This document shows, in pieces, positions 8,442 through 16,341 of a stretch of DNA of 30,195 nt. The notes beneath the pieces are model-generated. The model searched no databases, was not told the DNA's origin, and saw nothing but the letters and a program-made list of their open reading frames with translations. How positions within the stretch are numbered: position 1 is the stretch's first letter; each line of letters opens with the position of its first letter. The DNA comes from CAZWDL01 sp964632995 (GTDB taxonomy: Bacteria > Bacteroidota > Bacteroidia > Chitinophagales > Saprospiraceae). Where the stretch lies: NCBI GenBank assembly GCA_964632995.1, contig CAZWDL010000094.1, positions 1-30,195 on the forward strand, given 5' to 3'. Both the position numbers and the translations under genes were made by a program.

Positions 8442-8791
8442 GTTTTTGGTTTTTTAAAAATGGAGTTTTTTTCGTAAGATCAAATTACAAAAAGTAATAT
8501 AAAAACAGAGCAATTGCAGCTTTCATTTACATAAATCTTTAAAAAGATCTCTTTCAATGATTACTCTGAGAGTAACTTCCTGCAACCCCAGCTTTTTTGG
8601 GGGTTCCCGAATATACCGTCCACTGCTACGAAAAAGACAATCCGATCCGAACAGATAGTTTCATTTTTGAAGCGCTGGGTTTTTACTACTTTATTGAGCA
8701 CGCTCTTACTCTATCCATACTTTCATTTTTTTTTAAAGAGACTTAATAACAGACAAACTTTTCGCACGAAGCATGTTTTTCGGAAAGGAAG
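8442..8791. other. AT-rich intergenic region
   Basis: No convincing gene. The stretch holds poly-A and poly-T runs and a short G/C patch near 8590-8610 (CCCCAGCTTTTTTGGGGG), which can form a weak hairpin. It separates the small - strand frame from the thioredoxin-domain gene, so it may hold the promoter of the former and the terminator of the latter. No specific signal could be defined. Confidence 0.4.
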
Positions 8792-9082
8792 TTATTCCTG
8801 ATCCTCACCTTGAAGTAATTCCCTGAGCTTCTTCTCCGCTTCCTCCACTTTGTTAAACTTGCCAAGAATGATATTGTCGCCGCCGAGAACAAAATAAGTA
8901 GGATAGGCCTGAATATTCAGCACATTCTCCCTTTCGAACCGGTCAAATTCAAAGTAGAAATTTTTCCAGGTGATACCGTGTTTTCTTGCCGCCTCTTGTG
9001 CGGTCACCTTGTCGAAATCCGCACAGATGCCGATCAGATCCATTTCAGGCAGGGAAGCCCTGAGCCGGACCAGCTCCGGCAT
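8792..9082 (-). pseudogene. Thioredoxin-domain (TlpA-type) C-terminal part, frame-separated from its N-terminal part
   Basis: This is the C-terminal half of a TlpA/ResA-type thioredoxin fold: PELVRLRASLPEMDLIGICADF, then YPTYFVLGGDNIILGKF with the cis-Pro in AYPTY. The Met codon at 9082 is not a credible start, because the frame continues open upstream through LLHVWGSWCKPCIRNMP and so carries the active-site WCKPC (codons within 9092-9106). That upstream reading joins the frame of the 9150-10100 gene at a run of seven C (9183-9189 on the + strand). Removing one base from the run gives one continuous 435-residue protein (LNLKGG then SLFSEDS). The product should be a periplasmic thiol-disulfide oxidoreductase. 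It is either truly broken, phase-variable or affected by a sequencing error. Confidence 0.75.
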
Positions 9083-9149
9083 ATTCCGGATACAAGGCTT
9101 ACACCAGGATCCCCATACATGGAGCAGCCTGTAGTTTTCTCCCGGCGTC

Positions 9150-10100
9150 TCAGTAGAAATAGAATCCTCGCTGAAAAGAGAGCCCCCCCTTCAGGTTCAG
9201 GTATTGCCCGCCGGCCGGTTGCTTTCTAATTAGAATCCGCTGATTGAGGAAATCGACCGAATCGATCCGGTAAAAGGGACCGTTTGCCGCCATCTGGAAC
9301 CGGTCGGTTTTATATAGCTCGTAGACAGAGCCGTTACCGGTTCTCACGAGCACCTCAGCGCTTCCTTCTCGCCATTGACATGCTTCATTTACCTCGATGG
9401 TCAGCTTTTCCCCATCCAGCTTCCCATTGTAAATAAGTTTGTTCACAAACCCCTGAGCGAAATTGTCCTTATACACCAGTTGCTCAGCTTCCGGATCGTA
9501 GGTAGTGTTAACTGTAAAACTCAGCCTGGTTTGAACAGGGTGAACCTGATGATTCACCAAGTGCTCGTATGTTACATCGAAAACGAAATTCGTATCTCCC
9601 GGATAAGGATACTTTTCGCTGTAGGGAATAGCCCGATCTAAAACGGGTTTGGGAAGGAAAATTATCTCTTCATCATCGAAGCGCAGATCCAGATCGGAAT
9701 CGATGATCAGCACTTCACTTTCGCCTTTGGTTGCTCTCACCCCAAACAGTCTCCACTTGTGATCGTCACTAGAGTAAGCCCCTTCGGAAAAGCTTCTACC
9801 GTAAAAAACAAGGCTGTCGATTTTCCCGTGCTTTAACAGCTGATGCATATTCAATTCAAGGCTGAGTATATTTTTAGAAACACGAACATTTTCCAGATTC
9901 TCCGGAACACCCCGAATGGAGCGGCGCTCTTCTTTTGAAACTTCTGAGGCGCGATAACTGTGAGATACGTGGCCGGCAACCGGCTGCACGGCCAGGTTAA
10001 GCCAGCGGCTTTCATCATCGCTTTGGCTTGGCAGGACATTAGTAAAAGAAAATAACAACCCTAAAAAGCACACCCGTTTTAACGTGTTGTTTTTGCGCAT
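9150..10100 (-). CDS. N-terminal part of an exported TlpA-family protein, truncated by frameshift
   Basis: 316 residues as read, with a signal peptide at the start (KRVCFLGLLFSFTNVLPSQ). The rest is beta-rich and resembles the unnamed N-terminal regions that precede thioredoxin domains in exported Bacteroidota proteins. The Asp-rich strand DSDLDLRFDDEEIIFLP suggests a calcium or structural site. The last ten residues (LSFQRGFYFY) are out-of-frame translation after the seven-base homopolymer at 9183-9189. In the other frame the sequence goes on as SLFSEDSISTETPGENYRLL and into the WCKPC thioredoxin domain. The intended product is therefore one 435-residue secreted protein covering 8792-10100. 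Confidence 0.7.
   Translation of the reverse strand: MRKNNTLKRVCFLGLLFSFTNVLPSQSDDESRWLNLAVQPVAGHVSHSYRASEVSKEERRSIRGVPENLENVRVSKNILSLELNMHQLLKHGKIDSLVFYGRSFSEGAYSSDDHKWRLFGVRATKGESEVLIIDSDLDLRFDDEEIIFLPKPVLDRAIPYSEKYPYPGDTNFVFDVTYEHLVNHQVHPVQTRLSFTVNTTYDPEAEQLVYKDNFAQGFVNKLIYNGKLDGEKLTIEVNEACQWREGSAEVLVRTGNGSVYELYKTDRFQMAANGPFYRIDSVDFLNQRILIRKQPAGGQYLNLKGGLSFQRGFYFY
9183..9189. other. Seven-base C/G homopolymer at the frame switch
   Basis: A run of seven C on the + strand (seven G in the - strand mRNA) sits exactly where the two frames of the thioredoxin gene must be joined. Six bases would restore a single frame. The tract could mark a mutation, slippage-mediated phase variation or a base-calling error. 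Confidence 0.7.
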
Positions 10101-10212
10101 TGGCCCCCGTTTTTAAGAAAAAGTTAGTTGGCGTGTACTTCCCTCATTTATTCCGAATGATTCAGTTCTAAAGTTCAATTTAAAAATAAATTTTCGCGAC
10201 TTCAATAATTTA

Positions 10213-10373
10213 GAGCCTATCCGGAAACCGTTTTTGATGCCGAAAATGACCAGATTTGGGTTCTGGCGAAGCCTTTTTTGAGCTTCGTAGCAGCGCTACT
10301 GGGCGAAGAAATGGCAAAGCCAGGTTCCAAAGATGCCCATTTGCAGGCCAAAGGATGGTTTTCGGATAGGCTC
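10213..10373. mobile_element. 161-bp IS5-type MITE with TTA target duplication
   Basis: Terminal inverted repeats GAGCCTATCCGGAAACC (from 10213) and GGTTTTCGGATAGGCTC (ending 10373) match at 16 of 17 positions. They are flanked on both sides by TTA (10210-10212 and 10374-10376). A TNA duplication with GAGCC-type ends is the habit of some IS5-family groups. The inside is itself a loose palindrome and carries no transposase, so it is a non-autonomous element. Small - strand frames through it are artefacts. Confidence 0.7.
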
Positions 10374-10391
10374 TTAGTACAAGGCAGGGCA

Positions 10392-10438
10392 AGAAGAGAG
10401 GAGGCGCCCTGGAAGGCGCCGCCTCTCGCGTCGGGCAA
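10392..10438. repeat. GC-rich imperfect hairpin beside the MITE
   Basis: GAGGAGGCGCC and GGCGCCGCCTC flank the short loop CTGGAA within this stretch. The stem has one internal mismatch. It lies about 20 bp outside the right end of the MITE and could be a separate small palindromic element or a bidirectional terminator. Confidence 0.45.
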
Positions 10439-10499
10439 AGCCTAAGTCATCCCAAATTCAGTGGATTTGGAAATTTGGAAGAACTCAATTTTGTAAAAA

Positions 10500-10545
10500 A
10501 ATACAGCTACGCATTCGCTAATCGTAGCGAATGCGTAGCTGTATT
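10500..10545. terminator. Perfect 21-bp stem with 4-base loop
   Basis: A10500-A10520 pairs fully with T10525-T10545 around the loop ATCG. The arm begins AATACAGCTACGCATTCGC. It lies 65 bp past the stop of the - strand DUF4168 gene, and in that gene's direction the stem is followed by a run of T (the A tract at 10494-10500 on the + strand). This fits an intrinsic terminator, although the stem is unusually long and exact. It may be a recent repeat unit. Confidence 0.6.
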
Positions 10546-10609
10546 GATTAAAAAGTGCAAAAATAAAAACGGAGGAAGATACTTTTTTCGCCACCCTCAC
10601 AAAAATATG

Positions 10610-11056
10610 TTAACCTTTCAAATATTCCTGTATTTTTTGTTGTAATTCAGGACTAGCCTGTATCGATGTAGCTATCTCCTGATAACGGGGAATCGTCAAT
10701 CCTTCTTCTACTATTTTCTCCTGCATTTTTTGTTGAGCTCCCCTTTGTATTTCCTCAATTTCTTTGTACGCAGAATTAAACATTTCTATCTCCTCTTCAG
10801 TAGCACTTGCTTCCTGGGCAGGGTCCTGGCGGGCTTGTTGAATTTCATTAAAGCGCTGAATGCCCAATCCTTCGCCTTCAACAGCTTTGGCCATTTCTTG
10901 TTGTGCCTGTTGATTGATATTCTGAACATGTTGAAATGCGGATGCAAACTGTTTCAATTCTCCATCCGACACCTTCTCTTCGGCCTGAGCAAAAGCCCCA
11001 ACACTTCCGATGATCAAGAGCATAAAAAGGCCTGTAATTTTTTTCAAGGTGAACAA
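10610..11056 (-). CDS. DUF4168 family exported protein
   Basis: 148 residues. A signal peptide (MFTLKKITGLFMLLIIGSVGAFA) is followed by two copies of a helical unit: LKQFASAFQHVQNINQQAQQ with RFNEIQQARQDP, and IEMFNSAYKEIEEIQRGAQQ with RYQEIATSIQASPELQQKI. This duplicated F-A-x-A-[YF]-x-x[IV] ... R[FY]-x-E-I pattern is the DUF4168 signature. Predicted periplasmic and largely coiled-coil. The molecular function of the family is not established. It appears monocistronic, with a strong stem 65 bp past its stop. Confidence 0.85.
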   Translation of the reverse strand: MFTLKKITGLFMLLIIGSVGAFAQAEEKVSDGELKQFASAFQHVQNINQQAQQEMAKAVEGEGLGIQRFNEIQQARQDPAQEASATEEEIEMFNSAYKEIEEIQRGAQQKMQEKIVEEGLTIPRYQEIATSIQASPELQQKIQEYLKG

Positions 11057-11446
11057 AACAAATATGTTTTTTAATTAACTAATAAATGTATAAACAAATC
11101 TCTTCCCTGAATACAAAATCAAAATCAAGGCTGTTCAAAGATATTGTAGACTTTTCTGAAAACCTATAACTGCGAACCAATTGCCAGATTTCGGAATGCT
11201 GCGGTTCTTTTACCTGGGAAACCTAGTGCTTTCGCCTTCCGGCAAAACGCTCTTCGTGAATATTCAGAAGAGTGGGGAGACCCTCGCGATTACCGGCCTC
11301 TGGAACCGGCTGGTTTGAGCGAAAGAAGCAGAAAGCGCAAAGCGCTTCTTCGCGAAAGTCAAATAGGAAGGAGACAAAAAGGACAGGGAGACCGCGATAT
11401 ATCCAGAACTTTTTTCCCTGCGGCCCCCTTGTCTTTTACGATACCT
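11057..11446. other. Intergenic region, nothing recognised
   Basis: 390 bp between the start of the DUF4168 gene and the end of the DUF805 gene, both on the - strand. It should contain the DUF4168 promoter. I could not find a convincing TTG/TAnnTTTG pair. Short + strand frames here (near 11272-11526) lack any recognisable protein features. Confidence 0.4.
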
Positions 11447-11824
11447 TCACACCATCTCCATCACCCCTTTCGGATTCAACCCGTACTTATTTTCTCCCGG
11501 CTCACTGTCCGTCGCAAAAAGAATGATCAGCCAAATGGCGCCCACCAGCGGAATCAGTCCGACCAGTAACATCCAACCGCTTTTTCCGATATCGTGCAGC
11601 CGCCGTACGCCAACGGCTAATCCCGGAATGAATACAGCCAGTGAATACAGACCTGACGGTACACCGAATCCGGAATTCCTGTCAAGTGTTCCCATCCCCA
11701 TGTCAACCCCAGCTAATACGATTCCAATGATAATGTTAAATAGAACAAACATCCAATACTCCTTTCTTCTCGCCCTGCCGTTAAAATCTGTGTACTGTCG
11801 TAAAACTTTCAGACACCAATTCAT
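11447..11824 (-). CDS. DUF805 family inner-membrane protein
   Basis: 125 residues with the full DUF805 pattern. The N-terminal motif is YTDFNGRARRKEYWMFVLFN. Membrane helices lie at about 26-42, 60-75 and 85-105, and the signature VGVRRLHDIGKSGWMLL precedes the last helix. The C-terminus EPGENKYGLNPKG is also typical of the family (E. coli YhaH/YhaI-like). Its function is unknown; it is a small inner-membrane protein. No operon partner is evident. Confidence 0.9.
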   Translation of the reverse strand: MNWCLKVLRQYTDFNGRARRKEYWMFVLFNIIIGIVLAGVDMGMGTLDRNSGFGVPSGLYSLAVFIPGLAVGVRRLHDIGKSGWMLLVGLIPLVGAIWLIILFATDSEPGENKYGLNPKGVMEMV

Positions 11825-12397
11825 GATTTTGTTGTTTTCATTTTCCTACTCTTTTGGCTTCTCGGAATACGCCCCGTTTTTTTGAGTGGGTGCTGGACTC
11901 CACTTTTTTGTGGTTGATATACCTGTTCCATGAGCTTTGTAGCCTGCAGGTTTACTTCTTATTGCTTGATAGTGCTTGAGAATGAATTTCTTGGTTCCGG
12001 ACAGCGGAGTTCTTCTACGCCCTGGCTGTCCGTCGAAAGTGATTAACTTCGGACACAGAGCGTCATTTCAGGAATAAATGTCAGGTATTAATTCTTATGG
12101 CAAGCAGCTTTCAGCGTTCCTGTACTTCGTAGGAATCCGCTTGGTTGAGCCGTTGATAGGTTTGAATTCTGGACTAAGATATCTTTTTTTTGCTATAAAG
12201 CAATTTGGCAGCCTCTCTCATTTGTTGTCCGTATAGATTTGCCTCTTTGGGCCCCGCTTCCGGCGTTCCGGAAACCTGAATGCAAAAGGTCTCCCGGATC
12301 GACATCGACATCGAACCGGCCACCGAATTTAAAGAGGACAAATGCATTTTTTTTCAAAAAATCCCCAAAAAAGCTCTTTCCGTCACAACTAAATTTA
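11825..12397. other. Long divergent intergenic region
   Basis: 573 bp without a credible gene, between the - strand DUF805 gene and the + strand ABC operon. A palindrome CGGACAGC ... GCTGTCCG spans 11998-12032. The frame that runs through 12239-12481 into the ABC gene is composed of unlikely residues (Pro/Lys-rich) and is treated as untranslated leader. Confidence 0.45.
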
Positions 12398-12436
12398 CCT
12401 AACACCGTTAGGCTTTTAATACCTAACAATATTAGG
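12398..12436. promoter_or_regulatory. Two tandem dyads, candidate PadR operators
   Basis: CCTAACACCGTTAGG (12398-12412) and CCTAACAATATTAGG (12422-12436) are near-identical 15-bp dyads repeated head-to-tail with 24 bp between starts. The outer bases are shared too (TA before, CT after). They lie 46 bp upstream of the ABC gene start in an operon that encodes a PadR regulator. A half-like site, ACCTAACA, recurs at 13158-13165, just before the padR start. Autoregulation by PadR is the simplest reading. Confidence 0.6.
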
Positions 12437-12481
12437 CTAAAATTGAAAAGCAAATCTTCCATATCTACAGAAAAGGAACCG

Positions 12482-13204
12482 GTGATTGTGAGCCTGCAGA
12501 ATGCGTACAAGTATCACCGCACGAACGAAGTGGAAACTGCCGCACTCAGTGGAATCGATCTGAATATACACGCCGGCGAATTCGTAGCCGTTATGGGTCC
12601 CTCCGGCAGCGGCAAGTCTACCCTGCTCAACCTGATCGGCCTGATCGACAACCTCAGTATGGGCAGCTATCATTTTATTGGGCAGGATACCACCGGGCTT
12701 TCGCGAAAAGCCAAAGGCCGGCTGCGCAAAGGGAACATGGGATTCGTCTTTCAAAGTTTCAACCTGATCGATGAACTCACGGCCGCCGAAAATGTGGAGT
12801 TGCCGCTGACCTACCTGAAGGCGCCGGCCCGCGAGCGCCGGGAACGCGTCCGTAAGGCATTATCAGACCTGGATATGCTGCACCGCAAAGACCACCGCCC
12901 GCAGCAGCTCTCGGGCGGACAGCAGCAGCGAATCGCCATCGCCCGCGCCATCGTCACCAAACCGGCGCTCCTTCTGGCCGATGAGCCCACCGGCAACCTT
13001 GACTCCGTCAACAGCCGGATCGTGATGGAAAAGCTCCGGTATATCAACCGGGAAGCAACCACCATCGTCATGGCGACCCACTCGAAAGAAGACGCCGCCT
13101 ACGCCGGACGCCGCATCGAATTGTTCGACGGAATGATCATCCTTTCCGAAAAAGAATACCTAACAAACAAAAACAAAAAGTCATGGCCAATAAAGCACTC
13201 GTAG
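12482..13204 (+). CDS. ABC transporter ATP-binding protein (MacB/LolD type)
   Basis: 240 residues from a GTG at 12482 (reads MIVSLQNAYKYHRTNEVET). AAGGA at 12472-12476 is correctly spaced, and the family always begins close to this point. The in-frame ATG at 12239 would add 81 implausible residues. All ATPase motifs are present: Walker A GPSGSGKST, Q-loop FVFQSFNLID, signature LSGGQQQR, Walker B LLLADEP followed by TGNLDS, and the switch His in MATHS. The sequence is of the MacB/LolD/FtsE class, which drives mechanotransmission or lipoprotein/peptide export rather than import. It overlaps padR by 22 bases and pairs with the FtsX-type permease at 13640. Confidence 0.92.
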   Translation: MIVSLQNAYKYHRTNEVETAALSGIDLNIHAGEFVAVMGPSGSGKSTLLNLIGLIDNLSMGSYHFIGQDTTGLSRKAKGRLRKGNMGFVFQSFNLIDELTAAENVELPLTYLKAPARERRERVRKALSDLDMLHRKDHRPQQLSGGQQQRIAIARAIVTKPALLLADEPTGNLDSVNSRIVMEKLRYINREATTIVMATHSKEDAAYAGRRIELFDGMIILSEKEYLTNKNKKSWPIKHS

Positions 13205-13542
13205 CTGCTTCCACCAAACCGCTGGTGTTATCCATTTTATCGTATGGCGAAAATTACGGCTACCAGATCATCAAGGAAATCGAGCGCCTCTCCGAAGGCG
13301 AATTAAACTGGACCGACGCCATGCTCTATCCCGTCCTGCACCGCATGGAAAAGGAGGGGCTGATCCGCTCTCAATGGGTCAAAACGGAGAGCGGCCGCAA
13401 ACGCAAATACTACCGCATTACGTCGAAGGGACAGGAACAACTGGAAAAAGACCGGGCGCAGTGGCAAAATGTCAATCGCACTTTCGCCAGGCTGTGGGGA
13501 CAGACGGATTCGCCCTACGAGCCGGGAATGGAGATGGGATAA
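13183..13542 (+). CDS. PadR family transcriptional regulator
   Basis: 119 residues. The winged helix is clear: LVLSILSYGENYGYQIIKEI for helices 1-2, ELNWTDAMLYPVLHRMEKEGLI for the recognition helix, and RKRKYYRITSKGQEQLEKD for the wing. A C-terminal dimerisation helix follows. PadR proteins usually repress adjacent transporter genes and are relieved by ligand. The gene sits between the ATPase (22-base overlap) and the permease (97-base gap), so it is almost certainly the local regulator. The dyads at 12398-12436 are candidate binding sites. Confidence 0.92.
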   Translation: MANKALVAASTKPLVLSILSYGENYGYQIIKEIERLSEGELNWTDAMLYPVLHRMEKEGLIRSQWVKTESGRKRKYYRITSKGQEQLEKDRAQWQNVNRTFARLWGQTDSPYEPGMEMG

Positions 13543-13567
13543 AATGCTCGGCTGATGGCTAAAAAAA

Positions 13568-13599
13568 ACCGGGATCCCGCGGCCACAGCGCGTCCCGGT
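13568..13599 (+). promoter_or_regulatory. Intergenic hairpin between padR and the permease
   Basis: ACCGGGA (13568-13574) pairs with TCCCGGT (13593-13599) around an 18-base GC-rich loop that can form a small inner stem. It lies in the 97-bp gap within an otherwise compact operon. There is no T tract directly after it, so partial attenuation or mRNA end-stabilisation is more likely than full termination. Confidence 0.4.
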
Positions 13600-13639
13600 G
13601 TCGATTTTAAAAGATTTCACCGACTGTTAAATAGACAAC

Positions 13640-16339
13640 ATGAAGTTCAACATCGACCAGGCTGTCCGGGAATGGCGGCAAACCCTGCTTAAACATCAGG
13701 CAATGGAACCCGGCTTCGTAGAAGAACTCGAGAGCAGTCTCTACGACCGCTACGACGAGTACCTCATCAAGGGCTACGAGCCGGAGGCCGCTTTTGCGGA
13801 AGCAAAAGCCAAAGTGATGCCCGACAGCGAAGGCGTTTCAAAAGAATTTGCCAAAGTGACCGCCAAACCTGCCCATTTTAATTTCGGCCTGGGCAGCTTC
13901 CTTTTTCTGCTACCCAATTACCTTAAGGTAGCCCTCCGCAATCTGCGGCGCAAGCAATTTTACAACGCAGTCAACTTCGTCTGTCTGGCCATCGGCATTC
14001 TGACGACGGCCCTGGCGGTGCTGTATCTCGACTACGAAAACAGCTACGACGAATTTATTCCCGAAGCGGAGCAAAAATACCGTCTGGGGCGCACCTTCCG
14101 CTCGCAGGATTACAGTGTGATGAGTTTCGACGGGTACTTCGGCGCTGAACCCGAAATGCAGATGAAGCAAATCAACGGAATCAGGGATGTCAGAGGAGTA
14201 GAAGACGCCTGTCACTTCTTCACTTTCAGTCAGCCCACCTTTGTAACCTTTAATGAAAAAAGACTACCGACCGAAGACCTGCTGCAGACCAATACGCCGG
14301 CAGCCTTCTTCGATTTTTTCGGCTGGCCCTTTCTGTATGGCTCGGCCGAAGATTTCAGCAGCACCCTCCATACGGCCGTACTCACGAAAAGCCAGGCCGA
14401 GCACTTCTTCGGTTCCGGCTGGCGAACACAAAATCTCTTGGATAAAGAGCTGATTATCGAGGAGCAGCCCTACAGCATCAAAGGCGTCATCGAGGATATT
14501 CCGCCTAACGCGCATTACACCTTCAGCATCGCACTGCACAGTGATAAAATCGAATACTGGGGCTCGCGCACCTATATCAAAATAGCGGAGGGCGCGGATC
14601 CCGACGATGTCCGGCAGCGCATAGATGCCAATATGACCAACATCAACACCCCGCTGGGGGAAAGCGAACTGTTCGGCGGGACGATCGTTCAGAACATCCG
14701 CTCCATTCACCTCAACTCCGATATGCTGTACGAGCTAAAGCCGCCCGGCGATAAGCGCTATCTGTATATCATCGGCATCATTTCGGGCATCATTCTACTG
14801 CTGACCGTCAGCAACTACACCAATCTCTCCATTGCCATGAGTGCGGGCCGTGCCCGGGAAATCGGCATGCGGAAAATCTTCGGTGCCACCCGCACGCAGG
14901 TATCCCAGCAATTCGTGATGGAATCCCTGGTGCTGAGTCTGCTTACGCTGCCCGTCGTGGGCGCTGGCCTGTGGCTGCTCATTCCTTATTTCAATAACTT
15001 CATGGGCACAGGACTCAATGAAAGTATAACCCAGGACTATAACTTCTGGGCCATTTTGCTGGCAGTGACGATCGGCGTGGGCTTACTGGCCAGTATCTAC
15101 CCGGCAGTTTTTATGGGCCGCCGGCGCATTTTGCGTCTCTTTCAGGGAAACCTGGTGAAAAATAACCTCAGCGGGTTTTCCACGCGCAAAGCCATCCTCA
15201 CCTTCCAGTTCGTACTGCTGATCGGCTTGTGCAGCCTGACCCTCTTCGTCAATCAGCAGCTCAACTATATCCAGGACAAGGATCTGGGCTTCGACAAAGA
15301 CCAGGTGGTCTACGTCAACCTCTCGGAAGACAGTACGAAGTTTGAGATTTTCAAAAACGAATTGCTACGAATTCCCGAAGTGACCGGCGTAGGCTCCGGT
15401 AGCCCGTTAGGGCGCAATCCCTTCAACCAGACCACCTATAAATTGAAGGGGACGGAACAGGTCTTTGACGACGCCCACGATATCGCACTGGATTACAGCG
15501 CCGTCGATCTGCTCAACATCGAAACAACCATCCCTGAATACATCGACAATCCGGCCGAAGCCCCTGACGATTTGGTGCTCATCAATGAAACGCTGGCGGA
15601 AAAACTCGGTACTACATTCAATATGCCCCGCGAAGCGCTGATCGGCAAAACCATCATCCAGGAACCCGAATACACCGACGAAGAGACAGGACAGGTGGGC
15701 TTCCCCTTTACCATCGCCGGGACTTTCCAGGATGTCAATATGTTTTCCCTGCGGGAAAAGATCGACCCGATGTTCCTGACGGTGTACAAGAATCCGGGGT
15801 TTGTCCGCTGGGCTTCCGTCGGCTTCCAGGGCAATCCGTCGGCCGTTCTGGAGAAGATCAAAGAGAGGTACGAAGCCTTGAAGCTCGACCGGGTCTTCGT
15901 ACACAGCTTCCTGTCGCAGAACCTCGAAGAGCTGTACGAGCAGGAACGCCGCATCGCCAAGCTGAGCATCTACTTTAGCCTGATCGCCTTCCTCGTGGCC
16001 GTGATCGGCCTGGTCGCTCTGACGGCTTTTCTGACGACGCTGAAACGCAAAGAAATCGGCATCCGCACCATCCTGGGCGCCAGCGATTTCGATATCCTGA
16101 AACGCTTCAATAAAGAATACCTGTGGCTGATCGCCATCGCCCTGCTGATCGCCGCGCCGCTGACTTATTTGGGCGTGTCGGACTGGCTGGCCGGTTTTGC
16201 TTACCGCATCCCGGTAAACCCGGCCATTTTTCTGCTGGCGGGATTGATTACGCTGCTCATTTCCAGCATCGCCGTCAGCCTGATGACCCTGCGGGTGGCG
16301 CGCTCGGTGCCGGCCAAGGCGCTGCAAGAGGATCAGTAA
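13640..16339 (+). CDS. FtsX/MacB-type ABC permease with N-terminal helical (HAAS-like) prefix
   Basis: 899 residues. The first 80 or so form a soluble helical prefix (MEPGFVEELESSLYDRYDEY, GYEPEAAFAEAKAKV) of the permease-prefix/HAAS type, which is often genetically linked to PadR. Then come LKVALRNLRRKQFYNAVNF and TM1 (about 107-128), a large periplasmic MacB-like domain, and a three-helix FtsX block (about 373-495) with MRKIFGATRTQV. A second TM (about 515-535) leads into a second periplasmic domain and a second FtsX block (about 772-895) with IRTILGASDFDI, ending VPAKALQEDQ. This duplicated single-chain layout is common in Bacteroidota antimicrobial-peptide/MacB-like exporters. It works with the ATPase at 12482. 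The substrate is unknown. Confidence 0.9.
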   Translation: MKFNIDQAVREWRQTLLKHQAMEPGFVEELESSLYDRYDEYLIKGYEPEAAFAEAKAKVMPDSEGVSKEFAKVTAKPAHFNFGLGSFLFLLPNYLKVALRNLRRKQFYNAVNFVCLAIGILTTALAVLYLDYENSYDEFIPEAEQKYRLGRTFRSQDYSVMSFDGYFGAEPEMQMKQINGIRDVRGVEDACHFFTFSQPTFVTFNEKRLPTEDLLQTNTPAAFFDFFGWPFLYGSAEDFSSTLHTAVLTKSQAEHFFGSGWRTQNLLDKELIIEEQPYSIKGVIEDIPPNAHYTFSIALHSDKIEYWGSRTYIKIAEGADPDDVRQRIDANMTNINTPLGESELFGGTIVQNIRSIHLNSDMLYELKPPGDKRYLYIIGIISGIILLLTVSNYTNLSIAMSAGRAREIGMRKIFGATRTQVSQQFVMESLVLSLLTLPVVGAGLWLLIPYFNNFMGTGLNESITQDYNFWAILLAVTIGVGLLASIYPAVFMGRRRILRLFQGNLVKNNLSGFSTRKAILTFQFVLLIGLCSLTLFVNQQLNYIQDKDLGFDKDQVVYVNLSEDSTKFEIFKNELLRIPEVTGVGSGSPLGRNPFNQTTYKLKGTEQVFDDAHDIALDYSAVDLLNIETTIPEYIDNPAEAPDDLVLINETLAEKLGTTFNMPREALIGKTIIQEPEYTDEETGQVGFPFTIAGTFQDVNMFSLREKIDPMFLTVYKNPGFVRWASVGFQGNPSAVLEKIKERYEALKLDRVFVHSFLSQNLEELYEQERRIAKLSIYFSLIAFLVAVIGLVALTAFLTTLKRKEIGIRTILGASDFDILKRFNKEYLWLIAIALLIAAPLTYLGVSDWLAGFAYRIPVNPAIFLLAGLITLLISSIAVSLMTLRVARSVPAKALQEDQ

Positions 16340-16341
16340 TA

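Noticed and set aside
9375..9641. An 88-residue + strand frame inside the thioredoxin-domain gene
   Set aside because: Antisense shadow with no start context or motif.
11272..11569. Two overlapping + strand frames of 84 residues
   Set aside because: Ser/Pro/Arg-rich, overlapping each other and the DUF805 gene; no sign of real coding.
12239..12481. Extended N-terminus of the ABC ATPase from an ATG at 12239
   Set aside because: The added 81 residues are unlike the family and would cover the dyad operators; the GTG at 12482 has a Shine-Dalgarno-like AAGGA and the right family start.
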